Origin: JAAYDI01 sp052034005
GTDB taxonomy: Bacteria > Planctomycetota > Planctomycetia > Pirellulales > Pirellulaceae
Direction: 5' to 3'
NCBI GenBank assembly: GCA_052034005.1
Contig: JBPOJB010000011.1
Span: forward strand, 1-64,000
Length of the DNA: 64,000 nt
Position numbers and translations under genes: made by a program. How positions within the stretch are numbered: position 1 is the stretch's first letter; every line of letters begins with the position of its first letter. Below the pieces are notes generated by a model. That model was given only the letters and a program-made list of their open reading frames with translations, was not told where the DNA came from and did no database searches. Shown here piece by piece: positions 43,298 through 51,890 of the stretch.

Positions 43298-46042
43298 TTA
43301 GTAGGTGGCACATGCCAGGGCCGGCGACGACGAGGTCGTGCCGGCTCGCGCGAGGTGGGCCGCGATAGTGGTCATCAGTTCTTCGCGTTCCAGTTTGATG
43401 TGGTAGGCGTCGATGCCCGAGTCCGCGCCGCGGCGGATGTCGTCCTCGCTGCCGAGCGACGTCACCGCGATGATCGGCAGGTGGGCGAGCGCGGCGCTGG
43501 CACGTATGTTCTGTGCCAGCGCGAGGCCGTCGAGCCGCGGCATTTCGATGTCCGTGACCACCATGTCGAACCGTTCGGACGGATCCTGCAGCATCTCCCA
43601 GGCGACCTGGCCGTCCTCGGCGCCGACCGCGCTGTAGCCGGCCGCTTCCAGCATCCCGATCAGTTGGGTGCGGAAGAATGCCGAGTCTTCGACGACCAGT
43701 AACCTGGCCGGTCCGTGCTCCGGGCAGATCGCGACCGTCTCGTTCTGTAAGAACCAGTCGGGGAATGCAGCCTCGGCCAGCCCGTACAAGTCGAGCAGTC
43801 GCGTGGTCCTGTCCTGGACAATGAGTGAGCCGAGGACGCCGCGTTGGCGCAGCGTCCGGGTGTCCACATCGACGGAGATCTGGCGAATGTCCACCAGGTG
43901 CGGGACGATGAGTCCGACCTCGCGTTTGGCGACCGTGAACACCACCACGGATACGACCGGCGTGGGAGGCGGCGGCGCTGCAGTGATCAGGTTTTCAATC
44001 CGCAGCAATGGGAGTGAGCCGCCCCGGTATTGCAGGATCTCCTGTCCACCGACCAGTGCGACCTTATCGCTGCGGATGCGTTCCAACCGGGCCACCAACT
44101 GCATCGGGATCCCGAACTGCTCGTCGGGATGGTTGCGCAAGATCAAGGCCGTTTGCGTCTCTTCGGTCTCCCCGTCCTTGAGGCTCAGGCTCGTCGTCTC
44201 CTGCCCGGAGCTCTTCAGGTTCATGTGTATGGCGATGCCGGTCACATCCAGGATCGGGGCGACTGTGCCGTCGCCCAGGACCGTGGCGCCGGCCAGGCAG
44301 GTGCTCTCCTGAATGTGCCGCCCCAGCGGCTTGACAACGATCTCTTCCGAGTCCGCAACGCCGTCGACCACCAGGCCATAGCGCAGCGCTGCGGATTCGA
44401 CCACGATGATGTACACCGCCTGATCGCGCGCCACGTCCTGGCCGAGGTTCACGTCCAGCGCCAAGGCGTGGTGGAGCCGCACCAGCGGCAGGAGCACGCT
44501 GCGGAGCCGGAACATCTCGGCCTGCTTGACATGTTCGATCCGCTTGGCTACCTCCGCCGCGCGGATCCGGACCAGTTCGTGGATGCTGGCCTGCGGGATG
44601 GCGAACTTGCGGCGGCCGCAGCGGACGATGAGGGAGGGTACGATAGCCAGGGTCAGCGGCAGACGGACATCGATCTGCGTGCCCAAGCCAACCGTCGTGT
44701 CCACGCTGACCGTCCCGCTCAGCTTCTCGATATTGCTCCGGACGACGTCCATGCCGACACCCCGGCCGCTCACGTCGCTCACTTTCTCGGTTAAGGAAAA
44801 GCCGGGGTGGAAGATCAAGCGGACTGCCTCTTGATCGCCCATCTCGCGCGCCTGTTCCGGCGTGATCAGGCCGCGGGTGACGGCCCGTTCCTTGACCTTT
44901 TTGGCGTCGATGCCGCGCCCGTCGTCCGAGATCGAGATGTGGACCTTGCCCGCCTGGTGGAACGCCCTCAGCCAGATCGTCCCGTGGGCCGGTTTCCCTT
45001 TTGCCACGCGTTCTTCGGGCGTCTCGATGCCGTGGTCCACCGCGTTGCGGATCAGGTGGGTCAACGGATCGCCGATCGTCTCGACGATGGACTTGTCGAC
45101 CTCGACATCCTCGCCCTCGATATGCAGCTGAATGTCCTTGCCCAGCTTGACGCTCAGGTCGCGCACCACGCGGCGGAACTTGGTGAATGCCGTTCCGATC
45201 GGCTGCATGCGCGTCCGCATGATGGCTTCCTGCAAGTCCGCCGTCACGTGGTCGAGGCCGGTCGCAACCGCCTCGATCTGGTTGGTGTCGCGCGCGGCGA
45301 CGACCTGCAGCAGCCGGTTGCGGCTCAACACCAGTTCGCCGGCCAGGTTCATCAGGTCGTCGAGCAATTCGACGGACACGCGGATGTTGGCGTCGGCGGC
45401 GCTTCGGCCGGCCGGCTGCTTGGAGGGCTCGCCGCCACCGGCCGCCTGCCCGCTGCCGGCCGCCGCCTGGCCCTCTCCCCCGTTCGCGGTCGGACCGTCG
45501 TCGTTGTCCGAGGCGCGTAGGCTCTGTGCCGTCTGGGTAGATGGCTCGTTGCTCTCCTGCACGGCCTGCCCGGTGGCTGCCGGAGCGGAAGGCGCGGGCG
45601 GTGCAGTTGTGGCCGGGGCGCCAGCGGGCTTGGCGGCCGCCGGCGCCGGGGGGGCAGCTGCCGCGATGTCGGTCAGCGCGTTGACATGGTCGGACACGTC
45701 AACGCTGTTGGACGTCTCCGTGTTCTCAAGCAAGCGGCGCAGCACATCGGCGCAGCGGAGCAGGACATCGATGTTGGCGGTGGTGGGCACGAGTTCCCGG
45801 TTGCGGAAGAGGTTCAGCACGTTCTCCATGTTGTGGGCAAGCGTGGAGATCGTGGTCAATCCGAGAAAGCCCGCTGCGCCTTTGGCCGAATGAATGGCGC
45901 GGAACACGGTGTTGACCAGATCCGTGTCGACATCCTGCCCGGCGGCCTCGATGGCCAGCAGCTGGCTTTCGATGTCCGCCAGGTGTTCCAGCGACTCGAC
46001 GACGAACTCAGCAATCAGGTCCTGGTCAGCGATGTGTGACAT
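43298..46042 (-). CDS. cheA: Hybrid chemotaxis histidine kinase CheA with C-terminal receiver
   Basis: 914 residues from the ATG at 46042 (GAGG nine bases upstream). Domains: HPt (~1-105, phospho-His51 in FRAIHSAKGAAGFLG), a long Ala/Pro/Gly/Gln-rich linker in place of a recognisable P2 domain (~120-220), dimerisation helices (~225-290), and a HATPase domain (LTHLIRNAVDHGIE, SDDGRGID, SGRGVGMDVVR). Then two consecutive CheW-like regulatory regions (~450-590 and ~620-760) and a receiver (~784-905) with DMVVTDIEMPRLDG. The fused receiver may act as phosphate sink or output beside the separate CheY. It heads cheW-cheB-cheR. Confidence 0.93.
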   Translation of the reverse strand: MSHIADQDLIAEFVVESLEHLADIESQLLAIEAAGQDVDTDLVNTVFRAIHSAKGAAGFLGLTTISTLAHNMENVLNLFRNRELVPTTANIDVLLRCADVLRRLLENTETSNSVDVSDHVNALTDIAAAAPPAPAAAKPAGAPATTAPPAPSAPAATGQAVQESNEPSTQTAQSLRASDNDDGPTANGGEGQAAAGSGQAAGGGEPSKQPAGRSAADANIRVSVELLDDLMNLAGELVLSRNRLLQVVAARDTNQIEAVATGLDHVTADLQEAIMRTRMQPIGTAFTKFRRVVRDLSVKLGKDIQLHIEGEDVEVDKSIVETIGDPLTHLIRNAVDHGIETPEERVAKGKPAHGTIWLRAFHQAGKVHISISDDGRGIDAKKVKERAVTRGLITPEQAREMGDQEAVRLIFHPGFSLTEKVSDVSGRGVGMDVVRSNIEKLSGTVSVDTTVGLGTQIDVRLPLTLAIVPSLIVRCGRRKFAIPQASIHELVRIRAAEVAKRIEHVKQAEMFRLRSVLLPLVRLHHALALDVNLGQDVARDQAVYIIVVESAALRYGLVVDGVADSEEIVVKPLGRHIQESTCLAGATVLGDGTVAPILDVTGIAIHMNLKSSGQETTSLSLKDGETEETQTALILRNHPDEQFGIPMQLVARLERIRSDKVALVGGQEILQYRGGSLPLLRIENLITAAPPPPTPVVSVVVFTVAKREVGLIVPHLVDIRQISVDVDTRTLRQRGVLGSLIVQDRTTRLLDLYGLAEAAFPDWFLQNETVAICPEHGPARLLVVEDSAFFRTQLIGMLEAAGYSAVGAEDGQVAWEMLQDPSERFDMVVTDIEMPRLDGLALAQNIRASAALAHLPIIAVTSLGSEDDIRRGADSGIDAYHIKLEREELMTTIAAHLARAGTTSSSPALACATY

Positions 46043-46070
46043 CAGGTTCATCCTCGTATCTGGATTCGGT

Positions 46071-46514
46071 TCAACAGGTGGCAAGTTCCGTCTCTTCCGC
46101 AACGCCGGCCGACGGCAGGCCGGGATGACGCCCGGCCCTGGTCGCGTCGTGCCGACCGGGATCGGTCTGAGCATGGCGCAATCGGCGGCTGATTCGTTCG
46201 AGCGTCTCCGGATCGATCGCTCCGATCTCGACCAGGCACTGGGCGAGCGGCAGTGTGCGCTGGGCCTGTTGCTTGAGCAGGCTGTTGACCTGCCGCGTCG
46301 TCAAATACCCCAGTTCGACCGCTGTCTCGCCGAACGGCTTGTCCTGTTCGGTCTGCCGCGTGAGCACAGCGAAAACCTGTTTCATCGTCAGCTTGCGGGA
46401 TTCGAGCGCCAGCCGGCCGAGCCGCGGGCGCTGTGCCAACTGGTATTCCACCGCCTGCACGAACTGGTCGGCGGTGATGAATCCGTGGCGCACCAGTGAG
46501 ACTTCCAGGAACAT
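46071..46514 (-). CDS. GspE/PilB N-terminal-domain-like protein
   Basis: 147 residues from the ATG at 46514 (GGAGGC six bases upstream). It is all-helical, with repeated units of the type seen in the N-terminal domain of type II secretion/type IV pilus ATPases: LVRHGFITADQFVQAVEYQL, FGETAVELGYLTTRQVNSLL, LAQCLVEIGAIDPETLERIS. No ATPase follows. It lies 28 bases upstream of cheA on the same strand, so it probably belongs to the chemosensory operon, perhaps as an adaptor or c-di-GMP-related sensor; that role is inference. Confidence 0.65.
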   Translation of the reverse strand: MFLEVSLVRHGFITADQFVQAVEYQLAQRPRLGRLALESRKLTMKQVFAVLTRQTEQDKPFGETAVELGYLTTRQVNSLLKQQAQRTLPLAQCLVEIGAIDPETLERISRRLRHAQTDPGRHDATRAGRHPGLPSAGVAEETELATC

Positions 46515-46850
46515 AGAGCGCCTCCCTCCCCATGCGGCGGACAGTTGTTCAATCCTAGAAACATAGCTTCTGTGGTCGGGTGCGCGCCAAGAACTCGAGA
46601 ACGCCGCCGGCGGCGGCCCGGGACCGGCGCATCCCCGCGCGCCCGGCGTCAGGACCGGCGTATCCGCAAGAGGCCGTGCCGGCCCCCCTGCCAGGCGCGC
46701 CCCGCGCAACCGCTACCGCGGGGGCGGAAATTCCGGCCGTTTGACGCGCGCCCACGCACGGTGCGTCTGTCGTAATCTAGGTTTCTTGCAGCGTGCGTGA
46801 CCGACGCTGTCGTCGGCGCCTCGACCCGGGTTCCTAAGACGGAGGGTATC
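46515..46850. other. Divergent promoter region of the che cluster
   Basis: 336 bases between the GspE-N-like gene (minus) and cheY (plus). It must carry promoters for both arms. No operator, sigma-54 or flagellar sigma-28 site could be supported by eye. Confidence 0.4.
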
Positions 46851-47225
46851 ATGGCTTCCGCAGTTCTCGTGGTGGATGATTCGCGGGTTATGCGACGCAT
46901 CATCATTCGAGCGCTCAATGACATCGGCTTAAACGATATCGTCGAGGCCAATGACGGCGATGAGGCGCTCGCGGCCTTCGGCAAGCAGGAGTTCATGCTC
47001 GTGTTGACCGATTGGAACATGCCGGGCAAAAGCGGCCTTGAAGTGATCCAAGGTATCCGCGGCACCGGGTCGACCGTTCCGATCATCATGATCACCACGG
47101 AATCGGAGAAAGCGCGGGTCTTCAGCGCCATTGAGGCCGGCGTGTCAGACTATCTGATCAAACCGTTCGACGCGGAAACGTTACGCGGCAAGGTTGAAAA
47201 GCACTTGGGTTCATTCGCGCCCTGA
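46851..47225 (+). CDS. cheY: Single-domain response regulator CheY
   Basis: 124 residues from the ATG at 46851, preceded by GGAGGGT. Complete receiver: acidic pair in VLVVDDSRVMR, phosphoacceptor Asp54 in LTDWNMPGKSG, Thr in MITTES and Lys in LIKPFDA. It is the diffusible output of CheA. It is followed 55 bases later by cheX on the same strand. Confidence 0.93.
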   Translation: MASAVLVVDDSRVMRRIIIRALNDIGLNDIVEANDGDEALAAFGKQEFMLVLTDWNMPGKSGLEVIQGIRGTGSTVPIIMITTESEKARVFSAIEAGVSDYLIKPFDAETLRGKVEKHLGSFAP

Positions 47226-47280
47226 AACCCTGGCAGCCTGGATCCGCTTCCTTCCACCCCGTAGACAGGATCAATCACCG

Positions 47281-47781
47281 ATGGGGGCTTATGCCGCGCC
47301 GTTCGTGGATTCGCTCATCGAGAACTTCGCCACAATGTTCGCGTGCGACGTATCGCTCAGCGAGCCTCAGCAGAAGTCCAATCTGCACAAGACCCGCGAC
47401 GTCACCGGCATCATCGGCTTGACCGGCAAGGCGGACGGGAACATCGTGATCAGCCTGGATCGCGAAGTCGCCCTGGCGCTGACCGAGGCGATGCTCGGCC
47501 AGTTGCCCGAGTTGATCGATGAAAACGTGATCGACGCCGTCGGCGAGACGGTCAATATCGTGGTCGGGCAGGCGAAGTCGCAGCTCTGCCACCTCGCGCT
47601 GAGTATCGGCATCCCGACGGTGGTCACGGGCAAAGGGCAATCGATCCGCTTCACCGGCCAGTCCGACCCCGTCTGGTTCGCATTCCAATCTGCTTGGGGC
47701 CGGATCGACATGTGCGTCGGACTGACGCAGTCGTCGACCGCTGAGCAGGTCCCCGCACGGTCGGGCGTCGGCGCGGCATAG
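47281..47781 (+). CDS. cheX: CheX-type CheY-P phosphatase
   Basis: 166 residues from the ATG at 47281. CheC/FliY/CheX-family phosphatase that dephosphorylates CheY-P. The conserved helix ENVIDAVGETVNIVVGQAKS carries the E..N pair typical of the CheX active site; ITGL-like GIIGLTGKADGNIVISLD precedes it. Only one active helix is present, as in CheX rather than CheC. Cotranscribed with cheY, giving the cluster its signal-termination enzyme. Confidence 0.88.
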   Translation: MGAYAAPFVDSLIENFATMFACDVSLSEPQQKSNLHKTRDVTGIIGLTGKADGNIVISLDREVALALTEAMLGQLPELIDENVIDAVGETVNIVVGQAKSQLCHLALSIGIPTVVTGKGQSIRFTGQSDPVWFAFQSAWGRIDMCVGLTQSSTAEQVPARSGVGAA

Positions 47782-47908
47782 CGCGGCGGCGATCATCCGG
47801 CTGAACCAGGTGCGCTTCGCTCCGGGCAGGTTGCCCGCCCTCGCACATCGGTACATTGCAGTCGCGCACGGCATGGCGTACCATCGGGTTCCAGGAGGGA
47901 CCGGTACC

Positions 47909-50900
47909 ATGTGCGCACGAAACACGCTGGTTGGATTGTGCCTGCTGATGATGGGCGCGACGGACCTGGGGGGGCAGACGCGCGGCGAACGGCCTTACGA
48001 GATGGTGTGGGCCGGCCGGGTGCAGGATACCGAGCCTCCGCTGATTGATTTCGAACAACTCGCGGGCTGGACCGTGTCGTGCGAGCAGGCGGTCGCCTCC
48101 TGGACGCTCTCGCAGGAGCAGCAGCTGTGGGGTGACCACGTGGCTAAGCTGGTCTATCGCGGGACCGGTCCGGACCCGAAAGTGGCTCTCCAGCCGCCCT
48201 CACCGGTGATTTGCGAGACGCCATTCGATTGCATCAACCTCTGGGTGTACGGGAACAACTGGGCCTGGGCCCCGGACCCCGGCACGCCCCAAGTGGAGAT
48301 CCGGCTGGTCTTCCAGAACGCGGCCGGCACCGCGCTCGTCGTGCCGCTCGACCGCGTACGCTGGAAGGAATGGTGGTTGCTGCATCGCCGGCTCACCCCC
48401 GAACAACTCGACACGCTGGGTGATCGCCCGCGCCTCGCGAGCATCGAGGTCGTCGGTGGCCGCAACGCGGATGATCGGGTGCTGTATTTTGACAACCTCG
48501 CCCTCTATGTCGAAGCGCTGCCGCCGCTGACATTCGAACCGCGCCCGGCGCGCGGCATCCAACTGCCCGCCGGACAGACGACCGGAACGAATACCGGTCC
48601 CGGGACTCTGCCGTTTCCCACGCGCGACGAGACGATCCTGCCGGACAACGGCCCCAGCCGGTTCCGCACGGCCGTTGAGCCGGGCGCCGAGGACACCTAC
48701 GAGTTCCGATACCAGGGGGACGATGGGGAACTGGTCTACCGGTACCGGCCCCGGACCGGGACGCTGTCCGACCTCACGGCGCAGTGGGTTGGGCGGTGCG
48801 AGCCGTTCCATCCGTGCGTGGACGGGGGCGTCTATTTCGCGACGGGTGCCGGCGAGGGCGTTGTCGCGCCCGACCGGATCGAACGGCTGGAGGTCGCCTG
48901 CGAGGCCGACCGCGTATCGACCACCTGGCGATGCGTTCTGGGGCCGCGCACCGCGGATGTCACCTACACGCTGCGGCTCTGGCAGAAGTCGTTGGTGATC
49001 GACGTGCATTGCAGCGGGCACGAGCTGGGCGAGTTCCGGATCGGCAGGGCCGTGGGCGTTGCCGATCCGCGGCTGGTCACGCTGCCGTACCTGGCAGGGG
49101 CCGGCCAGCGCCCGGCGGTGCTGGTGGCGGGCGCCGCCGACCTGCCGCTGTTCATGTCGGCCATCCTGGATCACTGCCGGACCAACGCCTCGCTGTTCTG
49201 GTTCTCCAACCGCGTGGCCGACGACGGAGTGACCCAGAACGGCGGGTCGCGGTACCTGCCCAAGACGGACGGCGCGCGCAACCCGGTGTTCGAGCGGCTG
49301 TTCCTGACCGTCTCGCCGCGCTTCGAGCAGACGCTCCCGAACATCCCCAACCCCAAATCGCCCTGGATGCATGTGACGGGCCAGTGCGTGTGGCGCGCAC
49401 ACGGCGCCTCCGATCGGGCGAGCGATTACGCGTTCTGGAAGAAGGTCGCACGTTACGGCATGACCAAGGTCGCCATCACCGATCACGAGACCGGCTGGCG
49501 GGATGGGGGCGAGAGTTTCACCCTGCGCACGCGCGCAGCTCCGAAGAAAGGTGGAGACGCCGGGCAGGCCGACTACGCCCGGCGGATCCGGGCCTTGGGG
49601 TTCCGGTACGGGATCTACAACAACTACACGGATTTCGCGCCCGTCAATGAATTCTGGGATGCGGATTACGTCACGCGACTGCCCGACAACCAATGGCAGC
49701 CGGCCTGGGCGCGCTGCTACAACCTCAAGCCCGCACGAGCGGTGGAGCTGGAAGCGCGGCTCGCGCCGATCATCCAGGACAAGTTCCAGCTCGATACCGC
49801 CTACTGTGACGTGCACACGGCGGTCACTCCGTGGGCGTACTGCGATTTCGATGCCCGTGTGCCCGGCGCCGGGACCATGGCCGTGACGTTCTACGCCTAT
49901 GGCGAGATCATGTTGCACCAGAAACGGACCTGGAACGGACCGGTCTACAGCGAAGGGAATAACCACTGGTACTACTGCGGATTGACTGACGGGAACTATG
50001 GACAGGATCAAGTCGCCCGCCTGGCGGACAACCCCTGGCTGGTCGACTTCGACCTGCTGAAGATCCATCCGCTCTGCTGCAACTTCGGCATGGGCAACCC
50101 GAACATGTTCTACGGGGACAGCCATTCGCGGGCGGCGATCGAGCGGGATCGGGACGGTTGGTTGGACCGCTTCCTGGCCGCCACGCTGGCGTTCGGCCAT
50201 ACCGGCTTCCTGGTGTTCGAAGGCGGGTTCGACAACGCCGTGCGCAGCTACTACTCGGTACAGCAGGTCCATGCGCGCTACGCCCAGCAGGCGGCCGCGT
50301 CGATCCGATACCACGACGGCCAGGGCAACCTGCTGGACACCAGCGCGGCCGTGGCGACCGGCGCCTATCGCCGGTCGCAAGTCGTGACGCGCTATGCGGA
50401 CGGGCTGACCGTGTGGGTCAACGGCCACACGGCCGACCCCTGGCCGCTGCCGGCGCGGACACTGCCGCCCAACGGTTGGTATGTGCAGAGCGAGGAAGGC
50501 GACGAGCTGCTGGCCTTCAGTGCCCTGGTTGATGGCCGCCGCGCGGACTATGTGGACGGGCCGGCCTATCTGTATGCGAACGGGCGTGGCGCGCTGACAC
50601 GCTTCCCCAAGGCGACGGCCCGCGGGCAACTGGTGGCGCTGCATCGGGACGGCGATACGATGGAACTGTTCGGGCTCGGCGAAGACCCGGTCCTCGGCAT
50701 TGCGCTCCACGGGCGGGCGGCCACCGCCGTGGCGCTCGACGCGGATGGGAAGCCGATGGGCGAAGCGCGGACAGTGCTCAGTCGCGGGATCGTCTACGTG
50801 ACACCCATCTCCGGCGCAGTGAGCTACCTGCTCACCCCGACGAGCGCGCCGCAGGCACCGCTCACTTGTCAACGGACAACCGTGGTGCCTGGCGAGACGG

Positions 50901-51808
50901 TCGTCGTGGAGCCCGGCGGCGTGACGGTCCGGATCCCGCCGGACGCGCCGATCGGCAGCCAATTCTGGCACGAAGTGGATGGCCAATGGATCGACTTCAC
51001 GGTGGTGCCGCTGGTGGACGCCAGCCTGGCGCTGACGGACGGCCGCTACGCGCTCGAGTTGAAGTCGAACTTGCCGCGCGCCGCGACGGCCGCCGTGCAA
51101 CTGGGCGACCAGGCCTGTGACACGCCGTTGCCCGCGAACGATGCCGGGCAGTTGACCTTCGCGGCGCCCGCGCGGGACGCGGAACAGGTCGACGAGGTTC
51201 CGCTGACCGTCGCCGTGGACGGCCTGGAATACCGTCGCACCTGGTGGTTGCAGACACGGTTGGGCCTCGCGTCGCTCGGCACGCTGTCGGAGTCGCTGCA
51301 GAGTGGAGAGCGTTTGCGCGGGAACCCGGAGACGACGATCGAGGGGCGCACGCTGGCCACCGTCCACTGGACCGACCGCGCGTGCGGACAGGTGTCCAAG
51401 AAGTGCTTGTTCATGCATCCGCCCTATCAAGGCGGCGTGGGCTACGCGTTTGCCCTGTTCGAGCCGGTCCAGCTGCCCGCCACGCCCGGCGCGGCCTTCC
51501 GATGTAACATCGGCAAAGGAGATGGCAGCGAGCCGGGGGACGGGATTCTGTTCCGCGTCGCGGTCGTGGACCAGGCCGGTACGGAGACGGTCGTCGCCGA
51601 GCGGCAATGGATCGAGCATGCGTGGACCGGCCTGGAGGCGGATTTATCGCGATGGAGCGGCCAGCAGATCCGCATCAAACTGATCGCGGATGTCGGTCCC
51701 CGCGACAATTCGGTCGGCGATTGGGCGTGTTGGGCCGACCTGCGCATTGAATCACGTGCGGACGTGCCGATCACGACGCTGCACGATCAGCCGCCGGAGA
51801 TGAAATAA
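47909..51808 (+). CDS. Large secreted protein, probable glycoside hydrolase
   Basis: 1299 residues from the ATG at 47909 (GGAGG ten bases upstream), starting a signal peptide (CARNTLVGLCLLMMGATDLGG). A jelly-roll-like N-terminal domain (~40-200) is followed by a beta-sandwich region. The central part (~480-800) reads like a TIM barrel: YGMTKVAITDHETGWRDGG, RALGFRYGIYNNYTDFAP, FQLDTAYCDVHTAVTPWAYC, GPVYSEGNNHWYYCGLTDG. This order of acidic and aromatic strand ends resembles GH families such as GH101 or GH36-like enzymes, with Asp in LDTAYCD a candidate catalytic residue. Beta domains complete the C-terminus. The GH assignment is inferred from fold-like patterns; substrate unknown. Confidence 0.6.
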   Translation: MCARNTLVGLCLLMMGATDLGGQTRGERPYEMVWAGRVQDTEPPLIDFEQLAGWTVSCEQAVASWTLSQEQQLWGDHVAKLVYRGTGPDPKVALQPPSPVICETPFDCINLWVYGNNWAWAPDPGTPQVEIRLVFQNAAGTALVVPLDRVRWKEWWLLHRRLTPEQLDTLGDRPRLASIEVVGGRNADDRVLYFDNLALYVEALPPLTFEPRPARGIQLPAGQTTGTNTGPGTLPFPTRDETILPDNGPSRFRTAVEPGAEDTYEFRYQGDDGELVYRYRPRTGTLSDLTAQWVGRCEPFHPCVDGGVYFATGAGEGVVAPDRIERLEVACEADRVSTTWRCVLGPRTADVTYTLRLWQKSLVIDVHCSGHELGEFRIGRAVGVADPRLVTLPYLAGAGQRPAVLVAGAADLPLFMSAILDHCRTNASLFWFSNRVADDGVTQNGGSRYLPKTDGARNPVFERLFLTVSPRFEQTLPNIPNPKSPWMHVTGQCVWRAHGASDRASDYAFWKKVARYGMTKVAITDHETGWRDGGESFTLRTRAAPKKGGDAGQADYARRIRALGFRYGIYNNYTDFAPVNEFWDADYVTRLPDNQWQPAWARCYNLKPARAVELEARLAPIIQDKFQLDTAYCDVHTAVTPWAYCDFDARVPGAGTMAVTFYAYGEIMLHQKRTWNGPVYSEGNNHWYYCGLTDGNYGQDQVARLADNPWLVDFDLLKIHPLCCNFGMGNPNMFYGDSHSRAAIERDRDGWLDRFLAATLAFGHTGFLVFEGGFDNAVRSYYSVQQVHARYAQQAAASIRYHDGQGNLLDTSAAVATGAYRRSQVVTRYADGLTVWVNGHTADPWPLPARTLPPNGWYVQSEEGDELLAFSALVDGRRADYVDGPAYLYANGRGALTRFPKATARGQLVALHRDGDTMELFGLGEDPVLGIALHGRAATAVALDADGKPMGEARTVLSRGIVYVTPISGAVSYLLTPTSAPQAPLTCQRTTVVPGETVVVEPGGVTVRIPPDAPIGSQFWHEVDGQWIDFTVVPLVDASLALTDGRYALELKSNLPRAATAAVQLGDQACDTPLPANDAGQLTFAAPARDAEQVDEVPLTVAVDGLEYRRTWWLQTRLGLASLGTLSESLQSGERLRGNPETTIEGRTLATVHWTDRACGQVSKKCLFMHPPYQGGVGYAFALFEPVQLPATPGAAFRCNIGKGDGSEPGDGILFRVAVVDQAGTETVVAERQWIEHAWTGLEADLSRWSGQQIRIKLIADVGPRDNSVGDWACWADLRIESRADVPITTLHDQPPEMK

Positions 51809-51890
51809 GCGATGGCTGGGACGGATGGGAGCGGGCCGCCCATTCGACCCCGGCTCGGTGCTCCGATCAGCCGTCGGAAGGAAGACCGCC

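Noticed and set aside
48200..51619. 1139-codon minus-strand open frame inside the glycosidase-like gene
   Set aside because: High-GC shadow frame opposite a gene with signal peptide and coherent domains; its own translation has no recognisable family.
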